NCBI RefSeq assembly: GCF_022539315.1
Contig: NC_066314.1
Span: 40,361,180-40,425,179, forward strand
Origin: Serinus canaria
Lineage: Eukaryota; Chordata; Aves; Passeriformes; Fringillidae
DNA: 64,000 bases
Direction: 5' to 3'
Position 1 is the first letter of the stretch. Each line of letters starts with the position of its first letter. Shown one piece after another: positions 37,536-50,960 of the stretch. The position numbers were made by a program, and so were the translations under genes. The notes beneath the pieces were generated by a model that was not told where the DNA came from, made no database searches, and was given only the letters and a program-made list of their open reading frames with translations.

Positions 37536-40500
37536 ATTTTTTTTATAAATTGAATAAGCACTCAGCCTTCATGAAGCTCATGAGAGCACATTCTCTGTAA
37601 TTAAGCACCATGACAGAAAATTGCATTCACCAGTTACAGACACCCTTCTTTGGAGCAGGAGTTGTGCTGTGACTTGGAGAGATACTTAGGACAGATGAGT
37701 TGCTCTGCACAACAGGACAAGGGATTGGCCTTGCTCTGATTCCAGCCACTCATGACCACTAAAGTTACAGCATATGGCTCTGCAAAGAGAAGGCATAGGG
37801 TCACAAAAGTTTTCTGGGAATCTTACAACTTCTTTGAGCTTTCTTCTTTAGCTCCAACCACTTTAATTTTATCATTAAAAAAGAGGATCAGAGGAAACCT
37901 GTTTAGTGGTGTAATTAAATGTATATGGAGTTAATACATGCTTAATTTGAGCAACATTTACTCTTCATCTCATTGTCATTCCTGGAACGCCAGAAAGATA
38001 ATTTTAGCCAGCCACCACACTGCCATTGTGCACCTTGCTTCCTGTTCAGCAAATTCAACCACAGAACAACAAAATCTTTTAAATTTATCTCAAGTGAGTA
38101 ATTTTAAACTTCATTAGAAATATTTCTTTATTTCAGCCAGCCTGAACTGCAGTAGGTACCTAGGAAATTGGTGAGGACAGTGTGAAAAGAAAAGAAAAAA
38201 AACATGTCAGTGATTGAACATCTACTGTAGTTGTCTGTCTGTGGTCTGATTTTTAGACAGGAGGGAGCAAGCTGTGCCCAGAGTGCTAGTGGCCATTAAA
38301 ACTCAAGCCCAAGGCACATCCAGTCGTGGGAGAACATAAATCTGTGCTTCAGCCAGGTGAGGTCAGCTTTCATTTGCTGCCTGGTCTGTGCTGGGTGCAA
38401 TTGAGGTTACCCCTCTGGATGGCAGATTGCATGGGATTGGGAAACTGTTGAGACATATTGTTTGAAAGTCAGAGCTGAAAACTTACTGAGAGGGGTGACT
38501 GAGGTCTCTCTATTTAAGTGCCTATTCCCTTCTGAGCTTTTGTGATGAACAGAGATAACCATCTGTGCTCAATTGCTAGTTATGGTTTTGTAACATCAGC
38601 ATCTGCTGATAAAGAAAATAAGGGAATGTGTGCCTGCAATAGCTGAAGCCTCATTTACCACATCAGAATTCACTTTCTAATTGTTCAGTTTTATTTTAGT
38701 CAGACTACAGATGTTGTCACTCCTTCTGCCATCAGAAATTATCTAGACTAAGACAGCCTTACAATGGTGTAAGGTGTAATGATGCAATTTGTGCTTGGCT
38801 ATTTTTTTCCAATGTATCCTGAATATTTATAAACAAATAAAAAGTATAATTTTTTTCTTATTTCAAATAAATTAAAAGAAAAAAAAATTCTAAAAAAATT
38901 GTTTTTCTGTGTAACCACATCTTCTCAATCTAAAATTACAGTTTTAGACAAGGGAGAAATGAAAGTGAAATCTCCTGGAAGATCACAGAACATATGTTTC
39001 TTTTGTGCCAGCTGTAAAATCTTAGTTCAGAATGTCTGCCTGTATGCTACTGAGAATTCCTGACAAATTTTAATATTGCAGTACATGATGTATTAAGTCA
39101 TAAAAAAATCTGTCTCACTCAAGTATGGCTGACAATCATGCACCTGCACCAAACACAGTGTGCACCATTTTGATGAAATGTAACTATTGGATACAAAGTG
39201 CTGAATTTCAGACAAAATCCCTGTTAGGTTTGCAGTGAATCCAGTGGAAAAATTAACAGAATATGGTAGGATATATTCTCAGTGCCTGAACTATCTTCTG
39301 TTGGGGGAACTCCTTTGCCACTGAAACTGCATCAGAGCACTTGCATGACTGAGGAGAGTCAGCCTGGGTTTTCTGGGCTTGCTGGTTGGGGCTCATATCC
39401 AGCTATGTCACACTGGAGATGGTTACATGGACTGTGATTCAGTTTTCTCTTCCAGGGCCACAGTAAATGAAACATTTTGGAAAAGGCCTGAACTGGCTTG
39501 TATTGATTTGTTAGCTAGAGACCCACATGGCAGCATCTGTATTTCTTCAGAGCCCAATCAGTCATCAAAATCTTGTACCCACAATTGTGCAGTGCTGTCT
39601 GTAAGCATCTGTACCCCTGTGAGCAGCCTACATGGCACAGTGAGTCTGGAACTGAATAAACCATCAATGAGTTACTGATTTATTTAATGAGAATTTTCAA
39701 AGGAAATAGGAACACATTTTACATCAATCATAATCTCACTCTCTCTACAGTGAAGTCACTTCCCATCCTGTTTTTTTGGAAAAGATAAGCTAAAGAATAA
39801 ATTGAATAACTTCATAAACTGAAAAGCTTCACTGGAAAGACCAGAGACTAGTCCTTAATTATATAATAACTACACAATGAATTAAATACTTCAGAGATTT
39901 TGGAGGGGTTATTTTCCACAAGGCTTGAAGATGTGGTGAAATAGACATGGTAACAATGAAGCAAAAGATAAATGTCAGAAGAATATCTTTGTAAAAGCAT
40001 CAGCAAAGGAAGCAATTGAAGTAGAAACCTAAAAGATGATTTCAGAAGAGGATTAGTGTAAACAAGAAAAATACAGGATAGTTCAGAGTATAAAAAGAAA
40101 ATCCTTTTATTCTATTATGCAGGGGCAGAACCCTGTGACACATACTAATGAAAATGAATATTTAAAAAAATAGTTTGTACAGTGTTAGAAATTAAAATGT
40201 ATTGAGTTTTTAGTCTCAGAACAGCATTTAAAGGGAAAACTTCAAGTAAAAGAGGTGAATATATTAGGTAATTTTAGCAGACTTTTCACCTCCAGCTCTG
40301 TTTCAAATTACAAGCAAAAAAATCACTACAAAATTAAACTTGAAATAAATTTGCTTTTCTTAGTCCACTTCTTTCAGGTGAGCAATTTTCCACATCACAC
40401 ATATTATTTAGAGAGGATCAAACTGACTTTGTTCCTGGATTACTTACTTTTTCACTCAAGAAGTTTTTTCTCTAGGACAGGATGAACACTACCTCTATGA

Positions 40501-41094
40501 ATAGAACTTTTTACTTGTGAGTTATCATTAAATATGACCTACAAAAAAAAAAAAAATTGAAAAACTGGAGGATTGCAATGACAATGCAAAAGGAATAGGA
40601 CTCAATGCATTTCAGTTTAAGGCAAGGTAAAGGCTTATAGACAAAAACAAAATTGGTTTCAGGAGCATCCTACAAACAGTAGGATAGCTGAAAATTAGGA
40701 CAAAGAAGATCATGGACACCTAAGGAAATTTTCTTCTTTCAAAAATGCCACAGAAAAAGGAACTTCCAATGCAATGATATACAGAATTGCAGTAGTTTGG
40801 AATATTATAATGGTTTCCATCTCTTCTGTATCCTCAGTTTGGTCTTAGCTGAAAGCCAGTAGCATTTTAACTTGATGCAACTCTTCCTTCTGCCCCAATT
40901 TAAGGTCTAACAATAAGTGTACCAGAAAAACTCCTAAGCCAAGGTGGGGCATTGCTGCGTGCATATGCATATACTGCCAAAAGAATTTGTTCAACTGAAA
41001 TGCTTCATTCACTAAAGCAACAGGTGAAATCTGTGTACCACCTTTTAACCCCTTTTTTGACAGCACATTTTATATTTTAACCCCACATATTCTT
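37536..41094. other. Unique sequence, no gene seen
   Basis: Nothing named. The 38250-38560 part is less AT-rich and includes a TATA-like TATTTAAG at 38511-38518, but I cannot tie it to a promoter or LTR. A/T-rich low complexity is at about 38815-38900 and an A run at 40541-40556. Frames up to 99 codons (39379-39678) are unrecognised. Confidence 0.5.
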
Positions 41095-41352
41095 GGAAAC
41101 AGGCTCAAGGCCTGCAAGGGAAAGTTTAGGCTGGATATGAAGTAGCATTTTTTCACTGAAACAGTGGTCAGACATTGAAATAAGCTGCCATGGGAAGCAG
41201 TGGAATCATGACCCCTGCAAGCGTTCAGAAGGCACATGGATGTGGCACTTGGGAATATGGTTTAGCAGTGAACATGGTGGTGCTGAGTTAATGCTTGGAC
41301 ACCTCAGTGATCTTGGAGATCTTTTTCAACTTCATCATTCTATGATTCTATG
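41095..41352 (+). mobile_element. CR1 LINE, 3'-end fragment
   Basis: It follows the CR1 3' UTR closely: GGCTCAAGGCCTGCAAGGGA, AAGTTTAGGCTGGATATGAA, the 'ACAGTGGTCAGACATTGAAA' and 'GCCATGGGAAGCAGTGGAAT' blocks, GATCTTGGAGATCTTTTTCA, and the tandem tail ATTCTATGATTCTATG. It is about 260 bp, 5'-truncated, with no coding capacity. It is on the opposite strand to the 31757-32975 copy, so it is an independent insertion. Confidence 0.9.
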
Positions 41353-41884
41353 CTTTAGCTTCAGATATCATTTTAATCCCTAGAAAAATCTGATGCTATA
41401 AAAGATGGCTGCATACTTAGAAGTTACATATCTCATTTAAATGTAAGGTAACACTTAAAGAAATACATTTAAATTTGAGTAAGTAGGGAGTTAAGCTATA
41501 AAACCCCTAAAAATTTAAATTAATGTGAAAGGATAGTCCTGGAACATAAACAGGAATTTGAATAGGAGTAAATCAAACAAAATCAAAAGAGTATCAGAGA
41601 ATTCTCAATGCAGCTGGAAGGTCATTGAAGAATAATTCTGACTGCCATATACCTGCCCAAAATATACAGAATTTTCAAGATACAATTCAACAATCTTTAG
41701 CTATGGATATTTATAGGATGACCACAATAAGTCTTTCCCCACCACATAATATTTTTCTTAATAAATCACCCCTAGATTGCTTATCTTCAATAAATATTTT
41801 CATAGTACATGTGATTGCTGGCTTAGATCAAATGACCCTTTTACATCTTGTGCTAAACAAATGTTTCTAGTCCTTTAAAGCAGG
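41353..41884. other. Unique AT-rich sequence
   Basis: Nothing recognisable. Short frames only. Confidence 0.5.
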
Positions 41885-42165
41885 TTTCTGGTGAAAGCAT
41901 GCCACTCTGCATTTCAGCAGAGTGTTCTTACACCAGCACTGGCTGGCCATTCCTCGTCAGGTGTAAACCTCTGCACCAAGAGGCAGCTGCAGTGCAGTGT
42001 CCTGGGAATGGGACCTTGCCCTGCCTCCTCTCTGCAGTGCAGATGCAACCCAGCTCCAGTGAGAGTGCAGTGAGCACAGCCGAGAGCAGCCCTGCACAGA
42101 ACACACCAAGGCGAGGTCAAACCTTCTGCTTTCATTGCGAGGAGAGACAACTGAAAAGTTTTGAC
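41885..42165. other. GC-richer patch of unknown nature
   Basis: About 280 bp stand out as richer in G and C than their surroundings. Several words recur around CAGTGCAG (for example GCTGCAGTGCAGTG and CTGCAGTGCAGATG). Four frames of 60-93 codons overlap on both strands, which suggests a low stop-codon density from composition and not a gene. No splice-flanked exon could be recognised. It could be an unrecognised repeat or a regulatory element. Confidence 0.45.
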
Positions 42166-43371
42166 TGATTTTCTGTACAGAAGAAGCCATACCAAGAACT
42201 GAATGCCAGAATTCTGCCTGACAAGACCTTCAGCTAGAACCTAAGAATAATTAGTGTATATCCCAACACCTGCAGGAGTTCAAGGTACTTGATGTGCTGT
42301 CTTATTTAAAGCAGGGAATAGCAAGAATCAGAAACATGCACCCAGCTGCAGAACCATTATAAGATGAATATTTTACCCAAGAGGTCACAATGCCAAAGCT
42401 ACTCAATTTAGCCACATTTAAAAGACTTGAAAACACCATCCACAAACACACATAATCATGGAAATGCATGTAGAGAAAATGGGGAAGAGATTATTAACAT
42501 AGAGAAAGGTTTCAAATCGATAGTGAGAAGGCTTCAAAATCAAAGTAACAAATTTTTATGAATTGTGGTCTAGATACATCCTGAGATTAAGATCTCTTGT
42601 CTCTGATGAGGGCTAGGGTGGAAGTATTAAAATACAACACATGAAGGAAATGAAACTAAAGAAATGAGTCTGAGATTGTGGCCCAAGTGTGAAAATTAAG
42701 AGCATAGCGTGAAAATAGAAATGCCAATACTCACCTCTGCTTCTCATTCTATAGAATTAATCATTTTTTATAACCAAATCCATGAAACAGCCTGGAAATA
42801 AGAGGTTCTGAGATACAAGGGGCCTGCAAATGACCAAAGGGTCATTTGGTTTTGAAAGCTTCAGCATGGGCTGTTGAATTCATATCAGCATATGATGATG
42901 TGCACTTGGCTGAAAATTTGTAATGTCTCAAAGTCTGTTTTCTAAGGATCCTTTAGATATTTGAGAAGTGGCTGAGGACAGAGTGCAGTGCCCTTCTGCA
43001 TTATTTACCATAACCTAAAGTCTAAGCCTGACTTCAGTCTGGGCTTTTGAGCCATTTTAAATTGTCCAGCAGCCTTAGAAAGATTGAGAAATACTTTCCT
43101 TCATAGCATTCTGAAAAATTTCTGCTTATTCTTTTGCCTTCCCCCAGCTTCCTTTTTAAAAATGTTTTACAGATTTGGTTTAGTTCCAAGAAATGGGAAT
43201 CTGAGTATTGACCAAAAAAAGGCCAATAATTTGTTGTGAATCATAGTTATTATAACAGTCTTCTTCCATTTAGTAATTTGGTCATTAATTTTAATTCAAT
43301 TTATTAATGAAATTGTAAGATAATATTTCTCAAATAGTTTTTATAATATTTACTGTTCAAAAACTTTGAAT

Positions 43372-43389
43372 GTGATTCTGCAGAATCAC
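43372..43389. repeat. 18-bp perfect palindrome
   Basis: GTGATTCTGCAGAATCAC equals its own reverse complement over all 18 bases, with no loop. It has the form of a dyad-symmetric protein-binding site but matches no site that I can name. Confidence 0.9.
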
Positions 43390-46300
43390 TCATTTATATC
43401 ATAAATTCTTGTTCCTATTCTGAAATTTGTGGTTTTATTGTTTTGAATAGAAATCTGCTTAAGAAAAAAACTTGTATATACATTTCTATCTAACTTTCTT
43501 AAACTTTCAGGCTTTAAAACTTGTATGACAATATCTAGTCATGAGTGTTAAAGCTAAAATCTATAGGCAAAAGTGGATTTCTTACAACTTCTTATGAATA
43601 CAAGTGCATTGTTTTACCAAAAGTAACCAAAATATTACTGGAGGAACTCTGAATTAAGCTTCTTTTAATTATTACTATAGCTAGGGCAGAGAAGACAGCT
43701 TTTGGATTTGTAATGTTTCAGTAAGAATATACAAATTTCAAATTTATAATAGGATGAAGCTGAAAAACTATTTTTCCCTTGGGAAAAAGGTAGAAACTAA
43801 TAATTCCTGCTTCACAGTATTTTTCTTTCCAAATGTTTAATTTTATTTTTTTTATGAGAAGCTAAAAGAGTACAAAAGGTGTTTTGATAAAGTTCTGCAT
43901 TTTGTTTGCAAATTTTGGCTAAAATTATTTTAGCCATCAGTAGCAGTACAAATATCTCTAAGGTGAAGAAATATATGTAATTGTTATATAGCATTATCTT
44001 ACTGCTGTAGCTAGAAAAACATGCATGTTCTAGACACTGATGAGAAAGTTTGATTCTGGAGATGATGACATGGTTTAACTCAAAGGAAAACTGCTTCAAA
44101 TACACTTCAACACAGGCAGATCTGCAAATTAAGCATGGGCTTACAAGACATCTTAAGGCAGGGCATGAGATTTTTATATGGTGCTTGCCCTAGTCTTCAT
44201 CTTTTTAATTTCCTCAGAAATATGACATGCCCACAAAAAATATTTTTGTAGAGCATTGATACATATCATCAACAACTACAAAGTAAAATATACTTGCAAA
44301 TGAAAATGATGAAAGCAAAATTGTACTCTTCTATAGGATTTGCCTTGGGACATGCTTATAGGATTCTGGAATTCAGACTTCTATCACACTACTTCTTGGC
44401 AAGGCTGAGGAACAACATGAATATTAAGAGTGCTATTTTTAAGCATGCTTTTCTACCCCTGTTCTTTTCAGTAACAGCTCAGATAAAGACCTGTGTTTGT
44501 GCCCATAGGTGTGTGGATCCTATAATACTATTCCATGACATCTAAAAGTTTGACAGACATGTAAAGGATTGAGATCATAAATATCCAGACCCTGAGATAT
44601 GCGCAGGGAAAACACACTGACGTAAGAGGATTGTTGAAGTAAGAACTTGGGGTTTTAGGGTTGTTATAGTACCAAAAGGATAATGCAGGGCCTTTGCAGA
44701 TGAAAAAGCTCCCAGGTCTCTTTCTGGAGTATGCCACTCCTAACTGCCTTGGCTCTGCAAAGCTGGAGTTAGGTGCATACATAGGTAATAGGAATATGGA
44801 TGCCTTTGGATAAGGCTCGTTAGAAAATGCTACACTATTAAACTACAACAGCTGGTGCCTGCCTCTCATTTTATCTACAACATATTTCCTAGCAATTAGC
44901 CATGCTTCAAGAAAGAAAAAAAACAACCAAACCCCAACAAAGTGCAGCTATTCTGGTGTTCTGTTTTGATGGGAAAATCGCACATAAATCAGATTGGTGT
45001 CAATATTCTTAATGTGGATATTCACCATAATTCAGTAATGTAATCTGGTAATCTAAATATTGAATTATGCCTTTTGTTTGTTCTAAAATCCATATTTGAA
45101 ATAATCAGATACCTAGCCAGTGTGCTGCTCTAATGTAGGGTGTACAGGAATGAATCCCAAACTCATCCTGCACGCAGTGATCTGTTGAGATAATTTATGG
45201 TAAATGTCAACTGCAACTTCAGAGTGAAATAAGATTTTGAGAGCAAGCAGTATATTCCACTTAATTTGTCTCAAGACATTGATTTTATATCAATCTTTCT
45301 TCACATTAATCTTTCTTGTCTACATTATTTACCAGTACATTGGTTTTTCTGGTTTAAAGGGAAGACATGGATGACAGAGCTGAAACAGAATTGCAACTTC
45401 TTCCTCAAATTTCTACAGCAGTCTATTTGCTAAGCTAAACCTAAAAAATCTATGTGAAGACTGAAAATATATTTGTATCTGCCAGCAGTCTCTATTAAAT
45501 AATTGTTCTCTTTTTTTTCTTTCCACAATTGGTGAGCAAGCTTTAATCACTACACAACATGTATGGTCATTGTGCAACAAATGTAGTTTTTTCTTTCAGT
45601 CTGGAACACCAAGTAATTAAATATTTGTATCAGAGTTATAATTAAAGGTGAGAAGTGGAGTTATGCCCACCAGAGACTGCTGAAGAGATTCTATAAATTA
45701 AGCAATAGGGACTTCTGGATGGGGGTTCCACTTCTAGGTTGAATATTGTAAGTATTTGGAAAAGAACCAAGAAAGATGTTTAGTCTATTTCTGCTTTGAA
45801 TGCAAGTTTTAGTTCAACAGGAATGCTTTGAAACAGGTATTTGATTGGATGAGACAGAAAAGAGAACACATAATTACTGGAACAAACATATAATTTATGG
45901 AAGAGAGAGAGAACCTATGAGGAAGCAGCATGCACAAATGAGATATCCAGCAGCAAAAAGGATCAGGGAGGGATGAAGTTTTGCCAGATATGGTAGCAGG
46001 TAAAGTTAATTATTTTTAAGTAGTCAGCAAATCTATATGCTAAAAAAATAATGAGTAATCTACACACCTGAGGTTTTAGTTTAGCAGTCCTCAGTAACAT
46101 ACTTAATCTATGTTAATCTCATTTTCTTAGTCAAATGCCTCAGGCTTTCACTTAATCCAAAATTCCAGTTAATCTAAGAGACCACGAAGATAGCATCAGG
46201 GTGGGAAAAGCTTGGCAGGGATCTAGTTTAACATGATATGAGCTGCATACATTAATGAGTCAGCAGCAAACTTACCAGCTAGATAAAACATGTAATACTG

Positions 46301-49205
46301 ACAGGTAGACAAATGGAAAATGAGTCGTGGATCTCCTTGTTAGTACACTAGCACAAATTACTGATTTAGCTCAGAAAATGGCCAAATCATTATGCAAATC
46401 AGAGGAATACAGCAGCTTCCTTGAAATTTTTATAGACTAAGAGATGTGTTACAAAACACCCTCATCACACACACCCAATCACAGCCCCCCATTTAAAAGT
46501 TTTTAATGCAGACATAAGGTATATTGTAATTAACTGAAAGAAAAAAAAGATTGGAAAATATTCCAAACAGTTGCCTAGAGAAAGGCTGAAGGAAGATGGG
46601 GGAGAAAGTAGATTGTCTTCTGCATAGAGGCCATGGTGAAGTAGTATCTGAAAATGAGTGTGACAGAAGAGGAACAGAGGAGCAATCAGTTTTGCAGTAC
46701 GACCTCAACATGATAGTAAAAAGACTACATTACATACTACTGTAACAGATATACAAAATCTATGTAATAAAAACATATGAAGTAAAAACTTCAGTATAAC
46801 TATCAGTATATATAGCAGTAAAACTTCAGCATATAACTATCACCTTTTTCACAACCCACCCCTTAAAGTTGTTCTGCTTGGTTTGGATTGAAAGGTTTGG
46901 ACCAGAAACATCTAATGGAGCGAAACCTGTGAGTGTCATCTTTTCCTCTTTCCTCATTACTCCTCCTGCCTGAACATCTTAGATGATGTGGACCTACATT
47001 TCCCACTGCAAAACAGCATCTCTAGGCTAGAAGAACTCCTTCTACATCATGATATTCTGTCAGAAACCCTGATTCATCTAACCTTGTGTCAGCACACTGA
47101 GTGGACTGACTGCTTCACAGCCTTCATACAGGTGGCCTTTATTTCAATCTCAGAGTTCCTCAGGTCCCATTTTATCTGATAGTGGCAGTCTGCTCACCAA
47201 AGTTCTGACCCAGTGGTGTGAAACTCTTCAAGCAAAACACTCTTTTCCCTCCTAGTGTAGCTTGTTTGGAAATATGGAACCTTCTGCTCCCAAGGTCATC
47301 TACCTGTATCTACAATTTCTTTCTCTTCATGATAGGTAGGAACAGTAAAACTAAGAGGAATTATAGAAATATTTCAGAAAATGGGAGATTAGGGACTTTA
47401 TAGCAGTTCCAGTATTAAAAATTTTTAGTTGTTGCTATATGGGGAATAAAACTCATTTTCATACGTGATAGAATATTAACCCTCACAAAATTCCAGACAC
47501 TGGTCATTTCCACACCTTTGTGGACCTAGCTTGTGTCATCGATCTTGACAGGCTACATAGCACTGGATAAAGTTAAGCAATAATTTTGAAAAACATTTTT
47601 CAGGTTATATGTTTCACTTCATCAACTGCAACACAATAATCCATTATTTTTTCTCTTGTACACAGTGCCACAGGAATCCTCTCTTGCCTAGACAAGTGGT
47701 TGCATTTGCATAACTGAAGTCTGAAAAGGAGGCCTTCCAAGAGTTCAAGAAGAATATGATGCAAAAGTAGCATCATATGATAGGCAAAATAATATTTTTT
47801 GGCATTTTGGATATTAATTTCAGATACATTAATTTCTCATAATAATTGGTACTTAGTTAAAGTCCTCTTTTTTAATGATTCTTACTTATAATTCATCATG
47901 CATATAAACAGTTCCAGGAACTTCTATCACATCTTTTAAGAAAAGTTTATCATCTGAAGTGCTTCAATGATCTTCTACTTTAGGTAAATTAAATTCAAAT
48001 TTGAAATTATTTTTATCACATCCCAGAGTCACAGTTTAACTTCTATTAAACTAATTGACTAAGCCTGAAAATGAGGGTTTTAGATAAAAGTGCCCTTTAT
48101 TTTAACTGAAACTAGCAAAAATATTTCAGAATTAAGATTATTATATCATTGGTTTAGGAATAATGTTCTGATAATGAAAAGTGTTCTGTTTAATTAGAAA
48201 AGAAAATGAAAATTAATTATTCAAGAAAGAAAAAATCTTTCAAAAGTTTTTAGAGATGTATTTCTTTGCTGGATTTTCTTTGCTAATGCTTGATTCCTTG
48301 TGCAATTTTAACTGCAAGTATAGAATGTAATATTTCTCAGAGGAAACCCGAACCTTTACTAGGAAATGGTCAGAAGACTGATTTTGAAATCAATCCATTC
48401 TATTAATATTACATACACAGATCAATAAAACTTTAGATCAGATTGCTTTTAACTTTACCCAGGCTACTTCAGTCATGCAGAAGGCAAAAGGCTCAGCAAG
48501 AGAGACAAACTTAGCACATGGAACTTCCACTGCCTTGAACTCAGCTTTTTTTCTAGTTAAAGTTTTCCACAAACAGTAAAATCTATATCTACTGTGTCCA
48601 TATGCTACAACTAAGCAAGGCGCAAAGTTCTAGCAAAAACCATAAGCATGAAATGACGCCACCATTATTTTTATGACTTTTCATGTGATATACTGGCATC
48701 AGTTAACATTCTTTGCATCGAGTTACATTTCATTTCTGAAAGCATTTTTTGAAACACATGTATTTACACTTATATTCATGTCTTATAACTTGCAAGAGGA
48801 AAGGATTCATAATGAGAGTTAAAAGGGTGGTTACTTAGAAACACCAGCAAATCTTTTTTTCATGAGGCCTTATGATTTGCTTTGTGTGATGGTTGAAAAT
48901 TATTTCAGTCAGCTGAAAGTTTCCACTCTTTCTCTTCTTTGGAGAGGGAAACCATGGGGTTTTCAGGGTGCACATTTACTGCTGCACTTATCTTGTGCAG
49001 GATATAGGTTATCTAGTCACTTCCATTTGCAATATTACAACGCTGTATTTGTCCCCTAGCACAGACATATTAGTCCACTGTGGTGTGCAGGGCTTCCTGG
49101 ATTTGACACAGTCTTCTGGGAGAGGATCTCAAAAATTTTAATGCCTCACTAAACAAAGTGCACTCATGAGCTGGTGCACAAAGGCATTGAGTGATAGCAG
49201 GTCTG

Positions 49206-49250
49206 TTCTACCCAGACTAATAAATAAATGTTCTTCCCAGACTAATAAAT
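49206..49250. repeat. Short tandem duplication, 25-bp period
   Basis: TTCTACCCAGACTAATAAAT (49206-49225) recurs as TTCTTCCCAGACTAATAAAT (49231-49250), 19 of 20 matching, separated by five bases. Confidence 0.85.
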
Positions 49251-49399
49251 GGATTTGGATCATTGCTGCTTATATCTCAGGCACTCCCAGCTTTGAATAT
49301 GTAGATAAAAAGCTTGCATCCTCTGGGAAATGGCTCTTTGAGTCTGATTTGTATATGGAATTAATATGTTAATTGGTTAAAGGTTAATCTCCATGAAAA

Positions 49400-49600
49400 C
49401 TAAGAGCTAGAGGAGAACCGACAGGCCGAACACAGAAATGTAACTTTGAACAGGAGATTTATTCAGCAATGCCAAATAAAATTTACCAGCAGGAGACAGG
49501 AGTAACTACCTTTGAAACAAAAGTCAGCTCGTGGAGAAGGCAGCCTGAAGGGGGCTTGCCAGCAGCACAACAGCTAGCAGTGATCCTCTGTTTGCACACA
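49400..49600 (-). mobile_element. Possible minus-sense ERV LTR fragment
   Basis: On the minus strand an AATAAA (plus-strand 49458-49463) sits in TGCTGAATAAATCTCCTG. It is followed by TTACATTTCTGTGTTCGGCC and TGTCGGTTCTCCTCTAGC, the general look of an LTR R-U5 junction. The possible terminal CA would be at about 49367. The CpGs and base composition differ from the flanks. I cannot name the family or set borders, so this is a suggestion only. Confidence 0.35.
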
Positions 49601-50639
49601 TAATTCCATGCTACTTTCAATTTTTAATTTTTGCAGATGCTTCACACGAAAGACCTATTTTGAAAATTAGCAAAATTTTTTTAGAGAGGATTGTGTAAAA
49701 TTCATCTGACAAAAAGTATCTTTTTGTTACTGTTCAGCAAGAAAATACTGCAATTTAATTATAAATGCAGTTTTGAGACATGACCAATCTCCCTCATGCC
49801 TCAGCATAGGAAGACAAATCATAATCCTGAAGCATCTGGCAGGCTCCAGTTGTATGAACAGTCATAACAGAGTGCTGATGTGCTTTACACATGTAAAGGA
49901 AAACTGGATGCTTTGAAGGACAGTGAGGTGTACAAACATTACATAACAGGTCCTAGACAGCTAAATATGGCCATTTCACAATGACTGGTATCAAGAAACT
50001 GCTGACTGCAACCCTAGTCCATATAATCAGAAAATGCTGGAAGAAAATCAGACATGGTGGAGAGGAGAGAGATTATTGGGATCTATGATTACCTTGGAAG
50101 GTGATTTAGTTTTAAAAAAGGGGAGAATTTTTGATTAAAAGAAACAATAGAACGTATGAGAAGCTTCATACATTAACCAAATCACTGAAAGGTGATAATT
50201 AAATAATTCTTAGAAACAGTATTAGCAAGCTAGACTTTAATTTTCAGTAACAGTTCACCTCTTTGAAAGAAAAGAGATGATGAAACTGCAGTATATGCAT
50301 TATATCTTATTAAGGAAAAAGAAGACTCTTATGTTGTTTTGCTCCAAGATTAAGGCTATGGGTTAATATATCAATTATCTTGTATAATACTCTCCTATGT
50401 ATCATTTTACATTCAAATTTATTAGTATATACTGATCAAAGAGAATTATGTTTCACAACTTATTTTATTAATAGATATGTAGATAAACTGTTCAGAAATA
50501 CAGTTGCAACAAAAACATCTGCAAATATTGTTGGACATTGTTGCAGTATCATTTTAGTCAAGTTCCCAAAGTGCTAATCTACATGCAGTGTAAGAAAAGA
50601 AAATTTTTCCTTTTTCAGGGCATGGAAAAGATGCATCAG
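49601..50639. other. Unique AT-rich sequence, no gene seen
   Basis: Nothing recognisable. Confidence 0.5.
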
Positions 50640-50960
50640 GCAGGGTGAAAAGCTGTTTAGATCAGGACAAAAGGAAGATCAGTCATGTCAAGAGACAATG
50701 CCTTCTGTGTTTACATTCTTGCCTCACCTTGGCTGATGAACAAAGGCAGGTCAGGTTGCCAGAGGGAGATAGAACGTGTTCAGTTGTGACACACACACCT
50801 TTCACTGGCAGCAGCCCTGGGAGCTGCCCTCACTGAGCCACCTCCAGGGTAGCCACGGTGTGCTTTCCTGGGAATGGCTCCTCTGTGAGGGATGACCAGT
50901 GACCAGTGACCATGGTTGCTCTGAACCAGCTGAAGATCTTTCTGGGAAGAAGTACATGTA
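50640..50960. other. GC-richer patch with a GACCAGT mini-repeat
   Basis: This is a block of mixed composition with higher G+C than its flanks. It includes GACCAGT repeated at 50894-50900 and 50901-50907 with a partial third copy. Frames of 63 (plus) and 77 (minus) codons overlap it and are not recognisable. Confidence 0.45.

Larger units (their letters stand above)
42166..49399. other. Long unique AT-rich stretch, no gene seen
   Basis: No repeat family or exon recognised over about 7 kb. An 18-bp palindrome at 43372-43389 and a small duplication at 49206-49250 are listed separately. Frames up to 97 codons (43812-44105, minus) are unrecognised. Confidence 0.55.

Noticed and set aside
41899..42168. 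CFHCEERQLKSFD at the end of a plus frame resembles a retroviral zinc knuckle
   Set aside because: The His and the last Cys of the CCHC pattern are missing, and no gag or pol sequence is nearby.
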